The notes: generated from the sequence alone by a model not told the origin. 9,902 nucleotides of DNA from Flavihumibacter sp. (GCA_025455285.1 JALOMU010000023.1:1-9902), one strand, 5' to 3'; positions 1 through 7,348 are shown, counted from the stretch's first letter. Numbers and translations: made by a program.

Positions 1-110
1 ATGCCTACAAGATTTAACTGCTGTGCCATCCAGGCACTGTTGGTATCAATAACCTGACCGATCAATAATTCGTCGCCAATGGTGATAATACTGGCTCTCA
101 GTAATTCCAT
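1..110 (-). CDS. cinA: CinA-like protein, N-terminal fragment (cut by window edge)
   Basis: The minus strand from 110 reads 36 codons and runs off the window. The peptide begins [20 protein letters not shown] and continues with [16 protein letters not shown]. This is the opening of the MoaB/MogA-like (molybdopterin-binding fold) domain at the N-terminus of CinA family proteins, whose signature is a GDELL-G-x-x-x-DTN segment. Family members often carry a C-terminal nicotinamide-nucleotide amidohydrolase domain, which would lie outside the window, so its presence cannot be judged. The family is linked to NMN deamidation in pyridine-nucleotide recycling; the name comes from competence-induced genes in other phyla. 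The start is well fixed because an in-frame TGA lies at 122-120, just upstream of the ATG. The gene diverges from the PBP4 gene across a 50-bp gap. Confidence 0.87.
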   Translation of the reverse strand, partial: MELLRASIITIGDELLIGQVIDTNSAWMAQQLNLVG

Positions 111-127
111 ACAATTGATTCAATGCG

Positions 128-135
128 TAAAGGTA
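128..135 (-). promoter_or_regulatory. Possible -7 element for the cinA-like gene
   Basis: On the minus strand this reads TACCTTTA, matching seven of eight positions of the Bacteroidota -7 consensus TAnnTTTG (last base differs). It ends 17 bases before the cinA ATG, which would give a leader of roughly ten bases. No convincing -33 TTTG partner is visible. Short degenerate match, so only a candidate. Confidence 0.3.
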
Positions 136-160
136 GCAGCAATTCTTCCTAAATTGCCGA

Positions 161-1552
161 ATGAGTTGGAAACAAATCTGGAGTGGTCTTGGTTCTGTAT
201 TTATTAGTATTTCGATGCTGGCGCAAACAGTGCCTGCCCGGCTTTCTCAAAAAGTTCAGGCATTGCTGAAAGAACCGAGTATGAAACATGCGGCTGTGGC
301 GCTTTCTGTTTTGGATGGAGTAACCGGTAAACCTGTGTACGAATACAATGAACAAATGGGACTGGCGCCAGCCAGTACACTGAAAGTATTAACGGCGATG
401 GCTTCTCTTGAATCCCTTGGATCCGATTATCGTTTTGAAACGCAGCTGGGGTTTCGGGGTGAAATCAGGGAGGGGATTTTGTATGGAGATCTACTGATCA
501 GGGGAGGTGGAGATCCTTCCCTGGGATCGTGGAGATATGCAACGACCGGGGAAGACATATTCTGGGATTCCTGGATAAAAGCACTGAAAGCAAAAGGCAT
601 AAAAAAAATAACGGGAAATATCATTCTCAGTGAAGAGGAGCCGGATTTGGAACGCATACCAGATGGATGGATCTGGCAGGATATCGGCAATTATTACGGA
701 GCGGGAGCAGGTTCCCTGAACTGGAGAGAAAATCAGTATGATGTGCTATTGGCAGCCGGACAAAAAATCGGGGACCCGGTTCGGATTTTACGTACCAAAC
801 CTGCGTTGCATGAAGTAGAACTGAGATCAGCTTTAACAACCGGCGCAAAGGGAAGTGGCGACAATGCCTATATCTACCTGGCTCCCGGCTCAAAACAGGG
901 GGTTATAAGAGGCACGATTCCCTTGGGAGAGCAGGCGTTTTCAATATCCGGATCAATGCCGGATCCAATATGTCAGTTTATTGCCACTTTTAAAAAAGAG
1001 CTTTCGGATGCAGGAATAGAACTCTCTAATGAAGGCGGGGTAGCAGCATCATCAATGACAGGTACACTAGCAAGAACAGCATCGCCCCGGCTGGACTCAC
1101 TGGTATATTGGTTCATGCGGAAAAGCATTAATCTTTATGGCGAAGCAATGCTAAAAGAACTGGCCCGCAAGGCAGGGAAAACAACCTCAACAGCAGCCGG
1201 AGCAGAGTACCTGGTTGGATTCTGGAAAGCGAAAGGCATCGAACCCGGGGCGCTGCAACTGATGGATGGAAGTGGATTATCTCCACAAAACCGCGTTACA
1301 GCAAATGCACTGGCAACTGCCGTTTTCTGGTCTACCAAACAAAGCTGGTACAGGCAATTTTACGATTCCTTCCCACTTTATAACGGTATGAAACTAAAAA
1401 GTGGTTCCATTAATGGCGCCCGTGCCTATACAGGTTTTCATACTGCTGCAGATGGCAAAAAATACATCGTTGCCATACTGGTAAACAATTATACCGGTTC
1501 TGGCGCTGCTGCTGTCCGATCGCTTTATTCCGTTTTGGATGTATTGAAATAA
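161..1552 (+). CDS. dacB: D-alanyl-D-alanine carboxypeptidase/endopeptidase, PBP4 type (peptidase S13)
   Basis: A 463-residue penicillin-binding protein of the low-molecular-mass class C (S13, DacB/PBP4) family. It should act in the periplasm, removing the terminal D-Ala from stem peptides and cleaving D-Ala-mDAP cross-links. All three active-site motifs are present: SxxK as S72-T-L-K75 in PASTLK, SxN as S322-I-N324, and the KTG motif as K413-S-G415. GGGDPSL (115-121) and DGSGLS (369-374) are also typical of the family. Residues 1-21 look like a signal peptide with cleavage before Gln22 (SMLA|QTV); the -3 residue is Met, which is not ideal. The ATG at 161 is the first start after an in-frame TAG at 134-136. 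The length is normal and nothing looks broken. The 3' end overlaps the convergent thioesterase gene by 28 bp. Confidence 0.96.
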   Translation: MSWKQIWSGLGSVFISISMLAQTVPARLSQKVQALLKEPSMKHAAVALSVLDGVTGKPVYEYNEQMGLAPASTLKVLTAMASLESLGSDYRFETQLGFRGEIREGILYGDLLIRGGGDPSLGSWRYATTGEDIFWDSWIKALKAKGIKKITGNIILSEEEPDLERIPDGWIWQDIGNYYGAGAGSLNWRENQYDVLLAAGQKIGDPVRILRTKPALHEVELRSALTTGAKGSGDNAYIYLAPGSKQGVIRGTIPLGEQAFSISGSMPDPICQFIATFKKELSDAGIELSNEGGVAASSMTGTLARTASPRLDSLVYWFMRKSINLYGEAMLKELARKAGKTTSTAAGAEYLVGFWKAKGIEPGALQLMDGSGLSPQNRVTANALATAVFWSTKQSWYRQFYDSFPLYNGMKLKSGSINGARAYTGFHTAADGKKYIVAILVNNYTGSGAAAVRSLYSVLDVLK

Positions 1553-1950
1553 GGCGCCAGTTTCTGGAATAAAGCATCCGGCATGGATGTTTTTTCCTTG
1601 GTATCGGCTTTGATAAAGTAAAGCACTACTTTTCCAATGGTCAGCAATTTCTGATGTTCATTGAATACTTCCTGCTGGAATTCAATCCGGTGATCCGTTG
1701 GCAGCTGCGAAAGGGTAGTACGCACAGTTAACAGGTCGTCGTAATGAGCCGGTCGCAGAAATTTGGTGTGTAATTCCACAATGGGCATGATCACACCCAT
1801 TGCTTCCATGTCTTTATAACTGAATCCAAGTTGCCGGATACTTTCAGCACGCGCCACTTCGAAATATTGTGCATAATTGCCATGGTACACTACATTCATC
1901 TGGTCGGTTTCTGCATACCGAACGCGTACCTGGGTTTCTGAAATATACAT
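1525..1950 (-). CDS. Acyl-CoA thioesterase, YbgC-like (4HBT hotdog family)
   Basis: A 141-residue single hotdog-fold protein of the 4-hydroxybenzoyl-CoA thioesterase/YbgC family, predicted to be cytosolic and to hydrolyse acyl-CoA thioesters. The N-terminal block RYAETDQMNVVYHGNYAQYF (residues 11-30) is the family signature; Asp16 corresponds to the catalytic aspartate, followed by the conserved V-Y-H-x-N-Y. The second half has the expected FLRPAHYDD turn and strands ending near residue 115. Length is normal. It lies 68 bp downstream of the doxX-like gene on the same strand and may be cotranscribed with it. A TAAGGAAT copy 7-14 bases before the ATG could serve as a Shine-Dalgarno-like site. 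The acyl chain it prefers cannot be told from sequence. Its last nine codons and stop overlap the end of the convergent PBP4 gene. Confidence 0.93.
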   Translation of the reverse strand: MYISETQVRVRYAETDQMNVVYHGNYAQYFEVARAESIRQLGFSYKDMEAMGVIMPIVELHTKFLRPAHYDDLLTVRTTLSQLPTDHRIEFQQEVFNEHQKLLTIGKVVLYFIKADTKEKTSMPDALFQKLAPYFNTSKTE

Positions 1951-1956
1951 TTTTAC

Positions 1957-2021
1957 AATTCCTTATGTTAATTCCTTAATCTTTCGTCTCACGTCTCACG
2001 TCTGACGTCTCACATTCCTTA
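1957..2021. repeat. Three ATTCCTTA direct repeats around the heptamer array
   Basis: ATTCCTTA occurs at 1958-1965, 1971-1978 and 2014-2021. The first two copies share one more base (AATTCCTTA, 1957-1965 and 1970-1978), a 13-bp period. The second and third copies bracket the heptamer array. The third overlaps the doxX-like stop codon. On the minus strand each reads TAAGGAAT, and the copy nearest the thioesterase ATG is placed like a ribosome-binding site. Whether these arose by duplication on insertion of the array or by slippage cannot be decided here. Confidence 0.75.
1986..2013. repeat. Four tandem heptamers GTCTCAC
   Basis: Four head-to-tail 7-bp units: GTCTCAC at 1986-1992 and 1993-1999, GTCTGAC at 2000-2006 (one change), and GTCTCAC at 2007-2013. 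On the strand of the flanking genes the unit reads GTGAGAC. The array fills much of the 68-bp gap between the doxX-like stop and the thioesterase start. Seven is not a multiple of three and the array is non-coding. It resembles short-tandem-repeat tracts that can be dispersed in a genome, but no other copy occurs in this window. Confidence 0.9.
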
Positions 2022-2426
2022 CCTTCCCATCATGCGGTCAAGGGAGGCTCTTCCAGGGCCAACCAGCAGGATAGAAAGAAAACCAGCCAGGAACAGCGCA
2101 GCTTTTTCGCCTTCCTTAATATCATGGTTATGCGAAATAAAGAATGCCACGCCCATAGCAAGTACAAGCGGGATAGCTGCCAGCCGGGTAAATAATCCCG
2201 CCATGATCAGCAGGCTGCAAAACACTTCCGCAAAGATGACCAGGATCAGCGACCAGTCGGATCCGATATGAAAAGGATCGCTGAATTTGTTTTGCAGACT
2301 CGGGTATTTTGTTAATTTCTGAAAACCATGATCAACCAGCATTAAACCTCCGAAAGTAATTCGCATCAAAAAGCTCATAGTATCAAATGCCCATTCCTGG
2401 TAGCTGGTGGAAAGTAGTTTTTTCAT
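2019..2426 (-). CDS. DoxX family integral membrane protein
   Basis: A 135-residue protein from the chosen start (MKKLLSTSYQEWAF). It has about four hydrophobic helices, near residues 15-32, 57-77, 80-97 and 108-122. DoxX-family marks include HGFQKL (33-38) after helix 1, an E-x-F-C-S-L-L-x-x-x-G-L-F-T-R stretch (67-81) and a closing GPGRASLD (123-130). Family members sit in the cytoplasmic membrane and have been linked to quinone-dependent oxidation or redox homeostasis; no substrate can be assigned here. A longer reading starts at 2453, but a good -7 element at 2448-2441 lies inside that extension, so the ATG at 2426 is preferred. It precedes the thioesterase gene and diverges from the TPR gene. 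Confidence 0.9.
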   Translation of the reverse strand: MKKLLSTSYQEWAFDTMSFLMRITFGGLMLVDHGFQKLTKYPSLQNKFSDPFHIGSDWSLILVIFAEVFCSLLIMAGLFTRLAAIPLVLAMGVAFFISHNHDIKEGEKAALFLAGFLSILLVGPGRASLDRMMGR

Positions 2427-2440
2427 TCTGGATTTTTTGC

Positions 2441-2448
2441 CAAAAATA
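2441..2448 (-). promoter_or_regulatory. -7 promoter element for the doxX-thioesterase pair
   Basis: On the minus strand this reads TATTTTTG, a full match to the Bacteroidota -7 consensus TAnnTTTG. It lies 14 bases upstream of the ATG at 2426, giving a very short leader. No clear -33 TTTG is seen at the usual distance. The element helps decide the start, because a start at 2453 would lie upstream of it. Confidence 0.5.
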
Positions 2449-2482
2449 GGCACTCGACAGAAAGAATTGTTAATGATTTCAA

Positions 2483-2491
2483 TTATCCACA
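2483..2491 (+). promoter_or_regulatory. Perfect DnaA-box match TTATCCACA
   Basis: TTATCCACA equals the high-affinity DnaA box. It lies inside the 153-bp divergent intergenic region between the doxX-like and TPR genes. It is a single copy; no second box is seen nearby and the flanking genes are not typical oriC neighbours. It may be a regulatory or titration site, or chance: a given 9-mer is expected about 0.08 times on two strands of this length. Confidence 0.3.
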
Positions 2492-2522
2492 GTTGTTTGG
2501 AACGTTATTTGGTCAGGATTAA

Positions 2523-2530
2523 AATATTTG
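2523..2530 (+). promoter_or_regulatory. Possible -7 element for the TPR operon
   Basis: AATATTTG differs from the Bacteroidota TAnnTTTG consensus only at the first base. It would place transcription start about 40-45 bases before the GTG at 2580. A TTTG at 2496-2499 lies 23 bases upstream of it, slightly longer than the usual gap to a -33 element. Candidate only. Confidence 0.28.
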
Positions 2531-2579
2531 AAAACTTTACCCGGTTTCAAGTGGCCTTTGAAAATAAAATCAACAACAA

Positions 2580-5500
2580 GTGAGAAACTTCGTCGCAACG
2601 ATCCTGTGCTGTTCCCTTCTTCAATTTGGACAGGCACAACAAACTGGATTTTTCACTGATCCCCGGAATGGATATAAACAAGCCAAGGAATATTATCAGC
2701 AGGGACAATATAGTCTTGCTTACCCAATATTTCGTGAATTGTATCAGCAACAACGGGAACCAGAACTTACCAATAATGCACTTAATTCCCAGGAATTACG
2801 GTTTTATACATTGTCATGTGGTTTGATGCTGAATGAAAAAGGCGCCCTGGAACAGGCAACAGAATATGTAGAACTCGAAGAAAACGTAAGCAGGGTAGAG
2901 CTGATGAGTTTTCATCTTGGCGAATATTATTTTCGCCAGAAAGATTTTTTTCAGGCTGTAAATTTTTACGAAAAGACTTCCCTGACGAATCTGGAAAACA
3001 GCCAGGTGGCAACCCTGAGATTTCACCAGGGCTACAGTTATTTCAACCTTCAGCAGTTTGAAAAAGCAAAGCCGCTGCTGGATGCAGTGCGCCAGATGAA
3101 AAGTTCAGAGCATTACGTGGATGCCAATTATTATTATGGCTTTATCGCGTTCAGAGACCGCCAATATCGCACAGCGCTGGAATCGTTCCGGATTGTGGAA
3201 AATGCGGAGGCCTATAATGATGTAGTTCCTTATTATATCGCCAGTATTTTGTATATAACTGGAGAAAAGGAGAAGGCCCTGGAATATGCCGGCGGAAAAC
3301 TGTCAAAAGGGAAAGGTTATTATGACCTTGAGTTATCAAAGCTGGTTGGGCATGGCTGGTTTGAAAAAGGCGACTATGCAAAAGCCTTACCTTACCTGGA
3401 AAAATTTGCTGAACGAAATACTTTGGGTCGCTACGACCAGTATGAGTTATCCTACACACAATACCAGTTAAAACAATATTCTAAGGCGATTGAAGGGTTT
3501 AAAAAGCTTTCCGGAAAAGAAGATTCGCTGGCACAAAACTCGATGTATCTACTTGGTGATGCCTACCTGAAAACCGGGCAGAAAGCTAATGCGCGGAATG
3601 CGTTTTTGTTCTGCGCCATCAACAGTTCAAATCCAACGCAGCAGGAGATATCAAAATTCAATTATGGTAAGTTATCCTACGAACTGGGGTATCATGATAT
3701 AGCATTAAACGAATTGCAGCAGTTTTTGACCACCTATCCCAATTCCACTTATGCAGCTGAAGCGCGGGAGGTATTGGTAGGCGTGATGGCCACCACCAGC
3801 AATTTCAAAGACGCATTAACCTTATTGGAAAGTATTCGCCAGCCATCGGAGCAGGTAAAGCGATTTTATCCTTCCGTATTGTACGGACGTGCAACCGAAC
3901 TGATCAATGATAGCCGATTAGAGGAAGCCGACCTGTTGCTCGACAAAGCGTTGAAAGCACCATACAATATGGCCATTCTTCCGTTGGCCCAGTTTTGGAA
4001 AGGCGAGCTGGCATACCGAACCGGTGCAGTTGAAGAAGCAATTGAATATTATACCGATTACCTCAAAAATCCGGTAGCCAATAATGAAGTAAGCAGTACC
4101 AATGCGAATTATAATTTAGGTTACGCATATCTGCGGAAAGAGTTGTACCGTCAGGCACAGGCTAGTTTTGATGCGGTAATAAAAACACCCACAGCAAGAT
4201 CATCGCAGGTGGAACAGGATGCTTATATCCGGTCAGCAGATGCTGTTTACATGCAGCGCGATTATAAAAAAGCAGCATCTATCTATGATCGTGCTATCCA
4301 ACTGGGATGGGCCTCGAGTGATTATGCGAATTTTCAGAAAGCCATGATCGCCGGTATTTCCAATTCTGGCGATAAAATCCGGTTGTTGCAGCAACTACAA
4401 CAGAAGTATCCCAATTCTTCTTTGATACCGGATGCAAATATGGAAATTGCCCAATCTTACCTGGCAAACGAAGATTTTAAAGAAGCAATTCCTTATCTGC
4501 AGGCAGTAATGAAAGATACGCGTAGTGAAGCACTCAAGCCAAGAGCCTATTTACGTGCAGGTATTGCGCACTATAACCTGGGAAACAATGAAGCGGCGCT
4601 GAAGCAGTACAATACTTTGCTGGAGCAATATCCTAACTCTACTGAGGCGGAAGATGCACTCGACAATGCTAGAAGCATTTATGTTGAAGAAGGTCGCACC
4701 AGTGAATATATTGGGTATGCCAGGAAAATGGGCCGGGATATTTCCACCAGTCAGCAGGATTCACTGGCCTATGCAGAAGCAGAGATACAATTAAGCAATG
4801 GTAATTTCACCAATGCCATCAGCCGGTTTGATGCCTATCTGCAGAACTATCCCCAGGGAAGATATGTAGTGGAAGCGAACTATTACAAAGGGGAAATTCA
4901 TCTAAGCAGAAAAGAATTTGCACCTGCCGCTGCAGCATATGAAGCAGTTGCTAGCAGGGTACCCAATAAGTTTGGAGAAAAATCACTGTTACAGGCAGCC
5001 AGAATCAATTTCTTTGATTTGAAGCAATATGAAAAAGCAGCCGGCTTGTATGCGCAGTTAAAGAATTTTGCAAGCACGGAGGAGAATAAGCTGGAAGCCA
5101 TGCGCGGACAGTTACGAAGTGAGTTTCAATTGGGGCAATGGGCTCAGGCAGTGGAAAATGCAAAGGAATTGCTGAAAGCAAAAGGCGCGAGTGGTGATGA
5201 TAAGCTACTCAGCAATATGGTGCTAGCCAGGGCAGCCCAGGAAGAAAAAAACTATGACCTGGCCATTTCTTATTACAAATCAGCAGTGACGGGAGGCAAA
5301 GGTGCTTACAGCGCGGAAGCAAGGTACCAGATCGCCTGGTGTTTATTTGAGCAGTCAAAATTAAAAGAGTCGGAAAAAGCAGCATTTGAAGTGATCAATA
5401 AGAGCGGTTCTTATGAAGAATGGGTAACACGTTCTTATTTATTGCTTGGAGATATCTACATGAAACAGCAGGATTATTTTAATGCAAAAGCAACTTATCA

Positions 5501-5612
5501 GAGTATCGTAGAGAATGCCTCCATCCCTGAATTAAAGGAACTGGCACAACAAAAACTTAAGCAGGCAACCGAAGCGGAAAGCAAACAGAATACCATCTCC
5601 GCCAACAATTGA
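2580..5612 (+). CDS. Large secreted tetratricopeptide-repeat protein
   Basis: A 1010-residue protein made almost entirely of TPR-type helical hairpins. Recurrent features are the A-x-x-x-(Y/F) second-helix pattern (for example DYAKALPYLEKF near 265 and NEAALKQYNTLLEQYPNS near 668-687) and inter-repeat YPNS/YPQG turns at about 386, 610, 684 and 757. These turns are common in TPR_6/YbgF-like and BamD-like periplasmic proteins. Residues 1-19 form a signal peptide with likely cleavage GQA|QQT. There is no lipobox, since the two Cys at 10-11 lack a small residue before them, so a soluble or barrel-bound periplasmic scaffold is expected. The start is GTG: an in-frame TAA lies at 2565-2567 and the first internal ATG would remove the signal peptide. 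The preceding bases are A-rich (CAACAACAA) with no Shine-Dalgarno. The stop is 22 bp before the barrel gene, suggesting an operon. Exact role unknown. Confidence 0.9.
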   Translation: MRNFVATILCCSLLQFGQAQQTGFFTDPRNGYKQAKEYYQQGQYSLAYPIFRELYQQQREPELTNNALNSQELRFYTLSCGLMLNEKGALEQATEYVELEENVSRVELMSFHLGEYYFRQKDFFQAVNFYEKTSLTNLENSQVATLRFHQGYSYFNLQQFEKAKPLLDAVRQMKSSEHYVDANYYYGFIAFRDRQYRTALESFRIVENAEAYNDVVPYYIASILYITGEKEKALEYAGGKLSKGKGYYDLELSKLVGHGWFEKGDYAKALPYLEKFAERNTLGRYDQYELSYTQYQLKQYSKAIEGFKKLSGKEDSLAQNSMYLLGDAYLKTGQKANARNAFLFCAINSSNPTQQEISKFNYGKLSYELGYHDIALNELQQFLTTYPNSTYAAEAREVLVGVMATTSNFKDALTLLESIRQPSEQVKRFYPSVLYGRATELINDSRLEEADLLLDKALKAPYNMAILPLAQFWKGELAYRTGAVEEAIEYYTDYLKNPVANNEVSSTNANYNLGYAYLRKELYRQAQASFDAVIKTPTARSSQVEQDAYIRSADAVYMQRDYKKAASIYDRAIQLGWASSDYANFQKAMIAGISNSGDKIRLLQQLQQKYPNSSLIPDANMEIAQSYLANEDFKEAIPYLQAVMKDTRSEALKPRAYLRAGIAHYNLGNNEAALKQYNTLLEQYPNSTEAEDALDNARSIYVEEGRTSEYIGYARKMGRDISTSQQDSLAYAEAEIQLSNGNFTNAISRFDAYLQNYPQGRYVVEANYYKGEIHLSRKEFAPAAAAYEAVASRVPNKFGEKSLLQAARINFFDLKQYEKAAGLYAQLKNFASTEENKLEAMRGQLRSEFQLGQWAQAVENAKELLKAKGASGDDKLLSNMVLARAAQEEKNYDLAISYYKSAVTGGKGAYSAEARYQIAWCLFEQSKLKESEKAAFEVINKSGSYEEWVTRSYLLLGDIYMKQQDYFNAKATYQSIVENASIPELKELAQQKLKQATEAESKQNTISANN

Positions 5613-5634
5613 ATCAACTAAAGAAAGTATTTCC

Positions 5635-7287
5635 ATGAGCAATATTCAGGTAATTGGAAAATCGCTGATGCTGGGAGCAGGGTTAATATCCCTGGGACTA
5701 TCTGCAATGGCACAGGATACCAGTAAAAGAAAAACCATTGAGATAACCTCCACCTTTAAACCGGTTTTGAGGGATGCCGTAAAACTTAATTTTTCAGCAG
5801 CACAGCCGGCACTTGATACCAACAGACCGGTATTGGGTTATTCCATACCCGTTCAGCAGGTTAAATTGCCTTACCAGCCGGGAACCTTGAAACCGGTTGC
5901 TATGCAGATTGATTCGTTGGTACCCTGGAAGAATAGCCAGTATGTAAAAGTTGGCGTGGGAAACAATCATATTCCTTATGCACAGGCCGGATTTAGTTTT
6001 GGTGAAGGCAAAACATCGTACCTGAATTTGTATGGAGAAGTATTTGCCAGTAAAGGAAAGCTTGATTTTCAAAAGCATAACATGGCGGAAGCCAGGGCCA
6101 GAGCCGGCCAAATGCTGAATAAAAATCACCAGGTTTCAGCAATGGTTGGTTTCAAGGGCGAAGATTATTTTCTATATGGCTACCGGCCAACTACGCTGGA
6201 TTTCACCAAGCGCGAGTTACGGCAGCAGTTTCAGACACTGGACGGTGAGGTTACGCTACGCAATACCGATCCTACTGAATTTGGATTGAGTTATCAGCCA
6301 ACCGTAAGGGTTGTATCCTTCCGTCACAAGAATGCCGACAGCAGTGCCAGGGAACAGAATTTCGTATTTAAGTTGCCGGTTCAGAAAACATTCGGAAAAA
6401 GTTTTGGAATTAACCTGTCGTTTACCGGCGATCTGACAAATTATAAAGCAGATGGAAAATCAAGCATTAAAAACAACCTGTTTCAACTGGCACCTTCCCT
6501 TTTGTTGAAAACACCAAATGTATCTATTCAAACAGGCATCCTTCCATCCTGGGATAATAAGGTGTTTCACATGCTTCCCAATATCCTGGCAGACTTCACC
6601 ACCAACGATAAGCAGTTTACCTTCCATGCAGGTTATATCGGATATTTCAATAAAGGAAGTATGCAGCGATTTTCGACCATCAATCCCTGGATTGCACAGC
6701 CCGATCAATTGCTAAACACCAGGGTAGTAGAACTATATGGTGGAATCAAAGGGGTGCTGGCGCAACATTTTTCCTATAACGCCAAATTGGGTGTACAGAA
6801 ACAGCGAAATGTAAACCTTTTTGTAAATGACCTGAGGGATGGCAAAACCTTTTTAACGGTGTATGCTCCCGAAATGGATGTTGTAACAGTGCATGGTGAA
6901 ATAGGGTATCATAAAGGAGAGAAGTTCACCTTTACCTCAGGAGTTACATACAATAATTTCGTAGATGTGGAAGGACAGGAAAAAGCATGGGGACTTTTCC
7001 CACTTGAAGTAAATGCAAGCCTTCGTTGGAAAATTGTTGATGATCTTTATTTCAAAACAGATTTCATTGGTTGGGATGGTCCTGCTTACCGGAATCAATC
7101 CGGATTGGCATTTAAAGGAGATAAGGCATTTGACCTCAGTTCCGGCTTGGAATTCAAGGTGACTAAATCCATTGATCTATGGTTACAAATGAATAATATC
7201 CTGAACAATCGGTATGAGCGCTGGAATCAATACCAGGTCTATGGTTTTAACGTGCTTGGGGGTGTTATTTTGAGATTGAACCGCTAA
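5635..7287 (+). CDS. Outer-membrane beta-barrel protein, TonB-receptor-like barrel without plug
   Basis: A 550-residue protein with a signal peptide (cleavage SAMA|QDT after residue 26) and then a long run of alternating-residue strands. The last 37 residues resemble the end of TonB-dependent receptor barrels: DLWLQMNNILNNRYERWNQY (514-533) followed by a G-F-N-V-L-G-G-V strand. There is no room for the roughly 130-residue plug domain. Instead, residues 34-45 (TIEITSTFKPVL) look like a TonB box, followed by a Pro-rich linker and a barrel start VKVGVGNNHIPYAQAGF (104-120). Similar plug-less barrels beside large TPR genes occur in other Bacteroidota as I recall, with no assigned function. The final residues LRLNR lack the usual terminal aromatic. 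The ATG at 5635 follows an A-rich stretch and lies 22 bp after the TPR gene. Confidence 0.88.
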   Translation: MSNIQVIGKSLMLGAGLISLGLSAMAQDTSKRKTIEITSTFKPVLRDAVKLNFSAAQPALDTNRPVLGYSIPVQQVKLPYQPGTLKPVAMQIDSLVPWKNSQYVKVGVGNNHIPYAQAGFSFGEGKTSYLNLYGEVFASKGKLDFQKHNMAEARARAGQMLNKNHQVSAMVGFKGEDYFLYGYRPTTLDFTKRELRQQFQTLDGEVTLRNTDPTEFGLSYQPTVRVVSFRHKNADSSAREQNFVFKLPVQKTFGKSFGINLSFTGDLTNYKADGKSSIKNNLFQLAPSLLLKTPNVSIQTGILPSWDNKVFHMLPNILADFTTNDKQFTFHAGYIGYFNKGSMQRFSTINPWIAQPDQLLNTRVVELYGGIKGVLAQHFSYNAKLGVQKQRNVNLFVNDLRDGKTFLTVYAPEMDVVTVHGEIGYHKGEKFTFTSGVTYNNFVDVEGQEKAWGLFPLEVNASLRWKIVDDLYFKTDFIGWDGPAYRNQSGLAFKGDKAFDLSSGLEFKVTKSIDLWLQMNNILNNRYERWNQYQVYGFNVLGGVILRLNR

Positions 7288-7305
7288 TCTGATAAGTATT
7301 TTTTG
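7276..7305 (+). promoter_or_regulatory. Possible internal promoter before the HU-like gene
   Basis: TTG (7276-7278), an 18-base spacer and TATTTTTTG (7297-7305) resemble the Bacteroidota -33/-7 pair, except that the -7 has one extra T compared with TAnnTTTG. The upstream half lies in the last codons of the barrel gene. The HU-like start is about 43 bases downstream. It would allow the last two genes to be expressed apart from the TPR-barrel pair, but T-runs make such matches easy by chance. Confidence 0.25.
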
Positions 7306-7348
7306 ACGGGTCAGGTAAAATTCGGTTTTTTGTCCGATTGGAACCTGT

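Noticed and set aside
1986..2013. Heptamer tract as a CRISPR array
   Set aside because: Units are 7 bp, directly adjacent and without spacers; no cas genes are present.
2427..2453. Nine-residue N-terminal extension of the DoxX-like protein
   Set aside because: A full-match -7 element lies inside this stretch, and MKKLL at 2426 is a typical start for the family.
2465..2484. AATTG/CAATT inverted repeat with a 10-base spacer as an operator
   Set aside because: Arms are only five AT-rich bases and do not extend; expected by chance in such sequence.
2609..2612. Cys10-Cys11 of the TPR protein as a lipobox
   Set aside because: The residues before Cys10 are T-I-L, with no Gly, Ala or Ser at -1, and a good AxA-like site GQA|Q follows.
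3151..3459. Antisense open frame within the TPR gene
   Set aside because: Composition is Arg/His/Cys-rich as expected of a shadow frame; no domain, promoter or start signal supports it. The same applies to other antisense frames such as 427-690, 627-893, 5794-6129 and 8700-8984.
2580..5612. Naming the TPR protein SprE/PorW of the type IX secretion and gliding machinery
   Set aside because: Those are lipoproteins with a different domain context; this protein has a signal peptidase I type signal and no lipobox, and no other secretion-machine gene is nearby.
5635..7287. Full TonB-dependent receptor (SusC/RagA-like)
   Set aside because: The protein is about 550 residues with no plug domain and no carboxypeptidase-like N-terminal domain; only the barrel end is receptor-like.
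7288..7348. Rho-independent terminator after the barrel gene
   Set aside because: Only four-base arms are found (TGAC-GG-GTCA at 7304-7313, TCGG/CCGA further on), too weak to call; the region more likely carries the HU-like leader or a promoter.
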